DNA from: Anaerolineales bacterium
GTDB lineage: Bacteria > Chloroflexota > Anaerolineae > Epilineales > JAANWY01
Length of the DNA stretch: 5,083 bases
NCBI GenBank assembly: GCA_018263655.1
Contig: JAANWY010000002.1
Span: 297-5,379 of the forward strand
Reading direction: 5' to 3'
The notes under the pieces are model-generated. The model made no database searches. It was not told the DNA's origin and saw nothing but the letters and a program-made list of their open reading frames with translations. A program made the position numbers and the translations under genes. How positions within the stretch are numbered: the first letter of the stretch is position 1; each line of letters begins with the position of its first letter. Of this stretch, positions 1 through 5,083 are shown in pieces.

Positions 1-2088
1 CAGTTAGATCTTCACGATCCGGTGCTGCCCACGCTGTCGGTGGCTGAGGCGAAGCTGCTGCTACCCTTCGTGCGCTACGAATCGCGCTTCATCCGGCACG
101 AGGGGGCATTCTACATCTGGCAGTGGGGACGAGGGCTGGTGCGGCCGGCCTTCTTCCATCTGCCGTCCACCTGGATGGCGGTGCTGGCGCTGGTCGCGGG
201 GCCGCGGGCCGTCACTTGGGCCACGCCGCTGGCCGGCCTCGTGGCGGTGAGCGCGCTCGCGCTGTTGGGGCGCCGGCTCTTTGGCCCGGCGGTTGGACTG
301 ATAGGCGCGCTGCTGCTCACCCTCAGTTTCCCACAGGTCTGGTTTGCGCGCTATCCGACGTCGGAGATGTTCATGCAAGCTTGGCTTCTGGGGGGCTTGC
401 TCCTGTTGGCCGTGTTTCTGCAAGATCGGATTCGCTTCGCCGGTGTCGCTGCCGGCATCGCGTTGGGGCAGCTCTTCTTGATCCGCGTCGATGCCTGGGT
501 AGCCGTCGTGGCTATTGGCGTCTGTTTTGCCGGCTGGGCGCTTTGGGACTCCGGCGACTCACGCGCGCCGCAGGTCAGCGACCGTTGGTTTCTCGCCCCC
601 CTCGCTGTGACGCTTGCGTGGGCCAGCCTGCACGCAGTCCTATTCGCGACGCCGTACATATTGTCTCTCATGCACCTCTACTTGACACCGCAGATTGGCG
701 CTGTCGCAATCCTCAGTGCGGCTATCGCCGCTAGCGTGGCGTACGTCATCTGGTATCGACCAGAGAGGTTGCTCGTAACAGGTCGGATCGTTACGAGACT
801 TCAACGACTAGGGTTCAATCCCCAACGAGAAAACGTGTCCGTCTCCATCTGGGTGGTCGGCATCTTTATCGTTGGAGGGGCAGTTTGGGTCGCTGGGGGG
901 GAGTCGGTCTTGAACCTGGAAGCGGCGCGGTGGCTCAGTTGGTACATGAGTCCGCTGGGACTCCTCGCCGCATTCGGTGGGTTAATTCTGATCGTGCGGC
1001 GTGGGATCAGCCGGCCGGCACAGGTGTGGCTGCTGACGGCGCTGCTTTACGCCTTGCTATACGTGCCGGCCCCACGGGTGCGCCCGGTCCAACCGTGGGC
1101 CGTGCGCCGCTTCGTGCCGGCCGTTCTCCCGGCGCTCGTGTTGCTGATGGCGTACCTCGCCGCTCGGGTTCCCGCGCCCGGCTCGAGGTGGCTGCGCCGC
1201 GTCGTCCGTCTCGGCCTGGTCTTGCTTCTCGCGTTCGGGCTGGCCCGCCGCGTACAGCCGGTGGTGGCGCTCGATGAGGGTGCCGGCACCTGGGATCAGG
1301 TCGAACAACTGGCCCAGCAGCTAGAGCCAGACGCCGTCGTTCTGTTCAACCAGGCCAACGTTGGGGCCGCAGTCGCTCCACCGCTCACGTATCTATTCGA
1401 GCGGCCGGCATTTGTCTTGCAGAACGAGCGCCCGGACATCCGAGTGATCGAGAGCGTGGCGCAACAGTGGACGGCCGATGGGCGCCCCGTCTACCTGGCG
1501 ATCACGGGACTGGCACCTTGGCTGGCCGATCTCCAGGCGGGCGTGGAGCCGGCCGGCGAGTTCACATTCCGATTCCCACGCCTTGAACGCTCCACAGACC
1601 ATGCTCCACGCGAGACTTACACACTGACCTGGCCCGTCGACCTGTATCGATTCACGCCTGGCGAGCGACGGTCGTCAACGTCCGAGCGGCTCGAAATGGA
1701 AGCCGGCGAGTTGCTCTACCTGCGCCAGGGTTTTCACGAACGCGAGACGACGCCAGGGGGCACAACTTTCCGCTGGACGGACGGCGCTGCACGCCTCTCG
1801 CTTCCGGTGGCATCCGACGTCGCGCGAATCACGCTGCGCACCTCGGGGCCGCCGGCCGGTGTCCCACGACCGACTCTGGAGATGTTCATCGATGGCCACC
1901 GAGTCGGTGCGTGGAAGCTACGTGATCGATTCGTCACCTTGATGGCTGATGTGCCAGCTGGTGCGGCAGACGACGGCCGTTTGGAAGTCGTGTTACACAG
2001 CGCGACATGGGTACCGAGCCAAGTGGGTCGCGGAGACGATGATCGGCTTCTCGGCGTCGTCGTCGACTGGATTGCGGTCGAGGGCTGA
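1..2088 (+). CDS. GT-C (PMT_2/GT39-like) membrane glycosyltransferase with C-terminal beta-rich domain, 5'-truncated
   Basis: The frame is open to base 1, so the GTG at 22 is not a credible start; the true start, the first membrane helix and the usual acidic catalytic motif of the first extracytoplasmic loop lie upstream. Counting from GTG 22, residues 1-50 look like that loop. Hydrophobic segments follow at about 51-83, 88-104, 116-133, 138-175, 190-215, 223-244, 275-292, 306-325, 333-348, 363-381 and 395-407. Family-like signatures are GRRLFGPAVGLIGALLL, WFARYPTSE and RRFVPAVLPALVLLMAY. Residues 411-560 form a soluble extracytoplasmic segment, and about 568-688 a beta-rich module (GFHERE, FRWTDGAARLSLPV, DDRLLGVVVDWIAVE). 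GT-C enzymes transfer sugar from a polyprenyl-phosphate donor outside the membrane; donor and acceptor cannot be read here. The 2-base gap to the GT4 gene indicates an operon. GT-C fold confidence is high, exact activity unknown. Confidence 0.87.
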   Translation, partial: QLDLHDPVLPTLSVAEAKLLLPFVRYESRFIRHEGAFYIWQWGRGLVRPAFFHLPSTWMAVLALVAGPRAVTWATPLAGLVAVSALALLGRRLFGPAVGLIGALLLTLSFPQVWFARYPTSEMFMQAWLLGGLLLLAVFLQDRIRFAGVAAGIALGQLFLIRVDAWVAVVAIGVCFAGWALWDSGDSRAPQVSDRWFLAPLAVTLAWASLHAVLFATPYILSLMHLYLTPQIGAVAILSAAIAASVAYVIWYRPERLLVTGRIVTRLQRLGFNPQRENVSVSIWVVGIFIVGGAVWVAGGESVLNLEAARWLSWYMSPLGLLAAFGGLILIVRRGISRPAQVWLLTALLYALLYVPAPRVRPVQPWAVRRFVPAVLPALVLLMAYLAARVPAPGSRWLRRVVRLGLVLLLAFGLARRVQPVVALDEGAGTWDQVEQLAQQLEPDAVVLFNQANVGAAVAPPLTYLFERPAFVLQNERPDIRVIESVAQQWTADGRPVYLAITGLAPWLADLQAGVEPAGEFTFRFPRLERSTDHAPRETYTLTWPVDLYRFTPGERRSSTSERLEMEAGELLYLRQGFHERETTPGGTTFRWTDGAARLSLPVASDVARITLRTSGPPAGVPRPTLEMFIDGHRVGAWKLRDRFVTLMADVPAGAADDGRLEVVLHSATWVPSQVGRGDDDRLLGVVVDWIAVEG
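2080..2083 (+). promoter_or_regulatory. Shine-Dalgarno-like GAGG for the GT4 gene
   Basis: GAGG lies 7 bases before the GTG at 2091, inside the last codons of the GT-C gene. Together with the stop at 2086-2088 and the 2-base gap, it supports the GTG start and translational coupling of the two glycosyltransferases. Confidence 0.5.
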
Positions 2089-2090
2089 GG

Positions 2091-3641
2091 GTGCGCATCG
2101 GGGTTTACAACCGGCACCTCACGGGTGTCGGAGGGGGTGAGAAGCACATGCTGGCCATGGCGGAGGTGCTGAGCCGGCGCCATTCAGTGGATGTGCTTAC
2201 TCATCACGTCCTCGATCTGCGGGCGGCCGGCGCGCAGTTGGGGGTCGACCTCAGCCGGGTCCATCTGCGCCCCCTGGAAGATCGGCCGGACCCGGAGTTG
2301 GCCCCCGCCACAGCCGAGTACGATCTGTTCATCAACGCCTCCGATGGAACGTTTCTGCCTTCGCGGGCACCGTGCAGCCTCTTACTGGTTTACTTCCCCA
2401 CACCGCTCACCGCGACACCGTGGGTGCGCCTGAAGTGGCACATTGGGCGATGGTTGCGGCGTGCCTTGTTGCTTCCTCGCTACGCAGACGGCTTCTACGG
2501 ACCCGAGAAGTTCGGTGCGCTAACGGTGCGCTGGGCGAAACGCCGAGCGTGTCTGGAGCTCCCGGTGCCGCCGAACACGGACACCCTCGATTGCCGGCTC
2601 ACGCTGACAGCCAAGCGGCGCGTAGCCCCGGTCAGGTTCCGCGTGGCGGACCAACACGTGGCGGCGTGTGAGGTGCCGGCCGAGCGCCTGACGTCAGTCG
2701 ACATCTCGCTGCCGGTGGGTGGGCGCAGGTCGGTTGACGTGGAGATTGCCTCACCTGGGAGCGAATCGCGTGAGGCAGCATCAGAGCTGGGGGTAGCCGT
2801 TGTAAATGTGCAGCTTGCCCACGCACGCTATCGACTGTACGAAGCCGTGTTCCAGCGTTGGTTTCGCGAGTTGGGCCAGCGCCTGGATTCGCTGTATCCG
2901 GCCTTGGATTTGGGCCACCTCGACACCTACGATGCACTCTGCGCCAACTCGCGCTACACTCAGCGGTGGATTCGGCGCTATTGGGGCGCGGAAAGCGTGG
3001 TTTTCTATCCACCCGTCGATGTTGGTCTTTTTGAGCCTCTGCCGAAGCGCCGGCAGATCCTCAGTGTGGGGCGCTTCTTCACGACTGGGCATAACAAGAA
3101 ACACCTCGTCATGATCCGGGCCTTCCAGGAGATGGTCGCCGAGGGGGTAGCTGATTGGGAACTGCATCTGGCCGGCGGGACATCGCTCGGCGCTGCCGAC
3201 GCCGAGTACCTGGCGCGGGTGCGAGCGGAGACGGCCGGCGCACCTATCCACATCCACGCCGATATCCCGTTCGGAGCGCTGCGTCGATTGTACGGCGAGA
3301 GCGCCATCTATTGGCATGCGACCGGTTACGGCGAGGACCCAGAGCGCCACCCTCTACGTTATGAGCACTTCGGCCTGACGACGGTGGAAGCGATGGCGGC
3401 CGGTGCTGTCCCTGTCGTCATCGATGGTGGTGGTCAGCCGGAAATTGTCACCCACGGTGCAGATGGATTTCTGTGGTCATCGACGGAGCAGTTGAAGTCG
3501 TGGACGCGCCGGCTTGTTGGAGATGTCGAGCTGTGCCGGCGGATGAGCTCGACTGCCCGTGAGCGCAGCCAGGCATTCGGCCGCGACCCCTTCCAACAGC
3601 GTCTGTGGGAGATAGTGGAGAACCTCAATCCCGCCGGATGA
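2091..3641 (+). CDS. GT4 family (GT-B) glycosyltransferase with a beta-rich insertion in its N-terminal half
   Basis: Predicted cytoplasmic retaining glycosyltransferase using a nucleotide-sugar donor, somewhat ALG11-like in its motifs. The N-terminal half starts MRIGVYNRHLTGVGGGEKHM, with the glycine-rich GGGEK loop at residues 14-18, and LLVYFPTP at 98-105. The interdomain region has ANSRYTQRWIRRYWG and VVFYPPVD (about 285-310). The C-terminal donor-binding half has LSVGRFF (324-330), NKKH (335-338), LHLAGG (358-363) and the E-x7-E motif E425/E433 in YEHFGLTTVEAMAAGAVPVV, then GGGQPEIV. At 516 aa it is longer than the usual 350-420; residues about 134-243 are an insertion resembling the C-terminal module of the upstream GT-C protein. 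The GTG start is supported by the start of the first Rossmann strand, the GAGG site and the 2-base spacing. Family assignment is firm; donor sugar, acceptor and pathway (exopolysaccharide, glycolipid or glycoprotein) are unknown. Confidence 0.92.
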   Translation: MRIGVYNRHLTGVGGGEKHMLAMAEVLSRRHSVDVLTHHVLDLRAAGAQLGVDLSRVHLRPLEDRPDPELAPATAEYDLFINASDGTFLPSRAPCSLLLVYFPTPLTATPWVRLKWHIGRWLRRALLLPRYADGFYGPEKFGALTVRWAKRRACLELPVPPNTDTLDCRLTLTAKRRVAPVRFRVADQHVAACEVPAERLTSVDISLPVGGRRSVDVEIASPGSESREAASELGVAVVNVQLAHARYRLYEAVFQRWFRELGQRLDSLYPALDLGHLDTYDALCANSRYTQRWIRRYWGAESVVFYPPVDVGLFEPLPKRRQILSVGRFFTTGHNKKHLVMIRAFQEMVAEGVADWELHLAGGTSLGAADAEYLARVRAETAGAPIHIHADIPFGALRRLYGESAIYWHATGYGEDPERHPLRYEHFGLTTVEAMAAGAVPVVIDGGGQPEIVTHGADGFLWSSTEQLKSWTRRLVGDVELCRRMSSTARERSQAFGRDPFQQRLWEIVENLNPAG

Positions 3642-3670
3642 ATTGCCCGGGTATTCGTTCAGGTCCGGCG
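3632..3670 (+). other. Imperfect hairpin spanning the GT4 stop codon
   Basis: CGCCGGA (3632-3638) pairs with TCCGGCG (3664-3670). Inside it, TGAA (3639-3642) pairs with TTCA (3658-3661), leaving GG bulged. There is no T-run after it, so it is not a standard intrinsic terminator; it could slow 3'-end decay or be chance in GC-rich DNA. Confidence 0.3.
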
Positions 3671-3675
3671 CCTCG

Positions 3676-3704
3676 TTGACCCACTCCTGGGGCTGTAGTA
3701 CAAT
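3676..3704 (+). promoter_or_regulatory. Sigma70-type promoter for the LTD protein gene
   Basis: The -35 box TTGACC (3676-3681) matches 5 of 6 consensus bases and the -10 box TACAAT (3699-3704) also 5 of 6, with an ideal 17-base spacer. Transcription would start near 3711, about 50 bases before the ATG at 3762 and about 100 before the TTG at 3809. It lies in the only sizeable intergenic gap and points to the LTD gene, which separates that gene from the glycosyltransferase operon. Confidence 0.65.
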
Positions 3705-3761
3705 GTTGGTGGAGGCTGACACTGACCAATTGCCCTGAGCTCGAAGAAACTCAATCTGCCG

Positions 3762-3827
3762 ATGAGGAGACATTCAAGTCACTTCAGGAGGCTCTACGCC
3801 CGCTCCTGTTGGCGGCTTGCGTCTTGA
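3762..3827 (+). other. Out-of-frame candidate 5' end of the LTD gene (ATG plus Arg-rich n-region)
   Basis: ATG at 3762 opens 21 codons ending at TGA 3825-3827. Its first 15 residues, MRRHSSHFRRLYARS, make a typical positively charged signal-peptide n-region, whereas the adjoining frame (LLLAACVLIAGLLFQVPA) supplies the hydrophobic core. Restoring one base near 3800-3811 would join the two into a complete signal peptide. No strong ribosome site precedes the ATG. Alternatives are a tiny upstream ORF coupled to the overlapping TTG start, or chance. Confidence 0.45.
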
Positions 3828-4966
3828 TCGCCGGCCTACTGTTCCAGGTTCCTGCCCGGTCCTCGCCAGCCACTCAGAACCTACTCCATAACGCAAGATT
3901 TGAATCAGGCACGCAAGGTTGGGCGGCGCAACCCTCCACGGCGACGTTCGATGTGGTGGAAGCGCCAGTCAGGAGCGGGTCGCGCGCGGCCTCACTGACC
4001 AAAACCGAATCTAGTTCGTGGGCCTTCATCTTCCAGGATGTGCCGGTGACTTCAGGCACTCGCTACATGGCCCGCGTGTGGGCCGTCTGGAACGACGAAG
4101 GGTTGTCCAACGTGAAGCTGCGCATCGAGTGGCTGGATGACACCGGGGTGCGGGTACGTCTTGATGATATCTCAGTCGATGAGCGAAGCCCGGCATATTC
4201 GTTGCTACAATTGGACAACCTGGAAACGCCTGAAGGTGCAGTCACAGCGCGCGTCCAGGGCTACACCTACTTGAACCAGGCTAATCCGCAGCGGCCGGCC
4301 CTCTTCGACGACTTCTACTTCGCTCCTGCCGGCTCCGTGACTGTGACGCCGGGCCCGACATCCGCGGCGACGACAACGCCGACCGTCGTACTGCCTTCGC
4401 CGACGCCCAGTCCGACAATCACGCCAGAATCTGTGCCGGCTGGCGCGGTCGTCATCAACGAAGTCTTCTACGATCCGCCGGCGCCCGGCGGCGATCCCGA
4501 CGATGAGTGGGTGGAACTCTACAACACGACGGCGCACGAGGTCGATCTCGGTGGCTGGGTGCTGGCCGACCACATTGGGGAGGATGTAGTGCCGGCTGTA
4601 GTGTTGCCGGCCGGCGGCTTCGCGATCGTGGCAGCCTCCGATTCTTTCAGGTCGCTGTACCCGGCGTACGACGGGTTGCTCGTCACGCTGGACGGCCCCA
4701 TTGGCAACGGCCTGGCCAACGGCGGTGACTCATTGTGGTTACGAGACGAGGGTGGCCAGGCCATCGACGCCATCGGATACGGGGATGACGACGGGGCGAT
4801 GCTGCCTCCGGTGCCGGCCGCCCCGGAAGGCTATTCGCTGGAGCGCGTGCCGGCTGGCCTCGACACCGACACCGCGGCCGACTGGTTCCCGCGCGCTGCC
4901 CCTTCACCCGGGCGTGGCGTCAGCATCCGGTTGATCTACTTGCCCCTCGTGAAAACGAATCCATGA
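3809..4966 (+). CDS. Exported protein: CBM4/9-like domain, Thr/Pro linker, lamin-tail domain (LTD), YLPLV C-terminal tail
   Basis: From TTG 3809, residues 1-21 are a hydrophobic export signal with likely cleavage after about PARSSPA. Residues 22-173 resemble a carbohydrate-binding-type jelly roll: NLLHNARFESGTQGW opens it and ALFDDFYF closes it, as in CBM4/9 folds. Residues 175-209 are a Ser/Thr/Pro linker (TPGPTSAATTTP, PSPTPSPTITP). Residues 210-369 are an LTD: VVINEVFYDP, DEWVELYN, DLGGWVLAD, LPAGGFAIV, GDSLWLRDEGGQAIDAIGYG, YSLERV, DTDTAADWF and PSPG. The end, IRLIYLPLVKTNP, has the IYLPLV tail. No enzymatic residues are recognised; a role in the cell envelope or in binding extracellular polymers is inferred. 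The start is uncertain: the frame is open from 3680 but TTG 3809 is its only conventional start, AGGAGG (3786-3791) sits 17 bases away, and the n-region has no positive charge. Domain calls are firm, function unknown. Confidence 0.88.
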   Translation: MAACVLIAGLLFQVPARSSPATQNLLHNARFESGTQGWAAQPSTATFDVVEAPVRSGSRAASLTKTESSSWAFIFQDVPVTSGTRYMARVWAVWNDEGLSNVKLRIEWLDDTGVRVRLDDISVDERSPAYSLLQLDNLETPEGAVTARVQGYTYLNQANPQRPALFDDFYFAPAGSVTVTPGPTSAATTTPTVVLPSPTPSPTITPESVPAGAVVINEVFYDPPAPGGDPDDEWVELYNTTAHEVDLGGWVLADHIGEDVVPAVVLPAGGFAIVAASDSFRSLYPAYDGLLVTLDGPIGNGLANGGDSLWLRDEGGQAIDAIGYGDDDGAMLPPVPAAPEGYSLERVPAGLDTDTAADWFPRAAPSPGRGVSIRLIYLPLVKTNP

Positions 4967-4981
4967 GACGCGAATTCATAT

Positions 4982-5003
4982 TGCCGAGGTAACTACTCGG
5001 GCA
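4982..5003 (+). other. Small hairpin after the LTD gene
   Basis: CCGAG (4984-4988) pairs with CTCGG (4996-5000) around a 7-base loop. With one bulged base the stem extends to TGC (4982-4984) against GCA (5001-5003). No T-run follows. It may be a 3'-end structure, but it is short enough to be chance. Confidence 0.25.
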
Positions 5004-5028
5004 CTGCGTACCTACACGAGAAATATGC

Positions 5029-5080
5029 CGGAAAAATGGAGTCGGTGGGGACGGCCACCCCCACCGACCCCATTTTTCCG
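5029..5080. terminator. Bidirectional rho-independent terminator (long inverted repeat)
   Basis: Arms 5029-5050 and 5059-5080 are complementary over 22 positions with one mismatch (A5040 against C5069), around the 8-base loop ACGGCCAC. The GC core GTCGGTGGGG/CCCCACCGAC is flanked by AAAAA (5032-5036) on the left and TTTTT (5073-5077) on the right, so either strand gives a GC stem followed by U residues. It would end the LTD transcript and probably a convergent transcript from beyond the window. Pairing may continue with one bulged base (ATGC 5025-5028 with GCAT 5080-5083) past the window edge, so a small mobile palindromic repeat is an alternative. Confidence 0.75.
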
Positions 5081-5083
5081 CAT

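Noticed and set aside
22..24. GTG as the true start of the first gene
   Set aside because: The same frame is open to the window edge, and a GT-C enzyme needs an earlier membrane helix and catalytic loop that are missing here.
61..423. Minus-strand open frame over the GT-C gene
   Set aside because: The peptide is Arg/Gln/Pro/His-rich low complexity, typical of the antisense of GC-rich coding DNA; the + frame has clear GT-C features.
809..825. GGGTTCAATCCCC, resembling a tRNA T-arm
   Set aside because: It is isolated inside the GT-C coding frame, with no cloverleaf around it.
923..985. tRNA-like D-arm (GGCTCAGTTGGTACATGAG) within the GT-C gene
   Set aside because: There is no matching acceptor 3' strand, no proper 7-base anticodon loop and no T-arm in register, and the region is solid coding sequence.
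2781..3350. Minus-strand open frame of 189 codons over the GT4 gene
   Set aside because: It shows no recognisable domain and lies opposite the conserved GT4 donor-binding motifs, so it is a shadow frame.
3703..3738. Short ORF from the ATG at 3703 (MLVEADTDQLP), a possible leader peptide
   Set aside because: Its ATG overlaps the -10 box and lies upstream of the predicted transcription start, and it has no ribosome site.
4358..4437. Thr/Pro-coding stretch as a tandem DNA repeat or CRISPR
   Set aside because: The repetition is in amino-acid composition only; there is no regular DNA unit, and no direct repeats with spacers are seen anywhere in the window.

Overview
The window reads as a surface-glycan or protein-glycosylation locus followed by a secreted protein gene. 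All genes are on the + strand. The likeliest source is a Chloroflexota bacterium (Anaerolineae/Caldilineae/Chloroflexia-like). The grounds are high GC by eye, a large membrane glycosyltransferase of the GT-C (PMT_2) type with a C-terminal beta-rich domain, a secreted lamin-tail protein with a Thr/Pro linker, and the C-terminal tail IYLPLV, which I recall from many exported Chloroflexota proteins. This assignment is inference from gene style; no rRNA or housekeeping marker is present.

Layout. Positions 1-2088 hold the 3' part of a polytopic GT-C glycosyltransferase whose 5' end lies outside the window. Two bases after its stop, at 2091-3641, comes a cytoplasmic GT-B (GT4) glycosyltransferase, so the two are almost certainly co-transcribed. 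The 167-base gap 3642-3808 contains a hairpin over the GT4 stop and a good sigma70-type promoter (TTGACC, 17-base spacer, TACAAT). Positions 3809-4966 encode an exported protein: signal peptide, CBM4/9-like beta-sandwich, Thr/Pro linker, lamin-tail domain (LTD) and YLPLV tail. Its start looks broken or mis-sequenced, because the best signal-peptide start (ATG 3762) is in a different frame. The window ends in a long near-perfect inverted repeat (5029-5080) that looks like a bidirectional intrinsic terminator.

How the genes may work together. The GT4 enzyme would use a nucleotide-sugar in the cytoplasm, and the GT-C enzyme a lipid-linked sugar on the outer face of the membrane. Both carry what looks like the same beta-rich module, C-terminal in one and inserted into the N-terminal Rossmann half in the other. 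This is the most interesting observation here. The LTD protein has its own promoter and terminator, so it is a neighbour rather than a proven operon member, although its Thr/Pro linker could be a glycosylation target.
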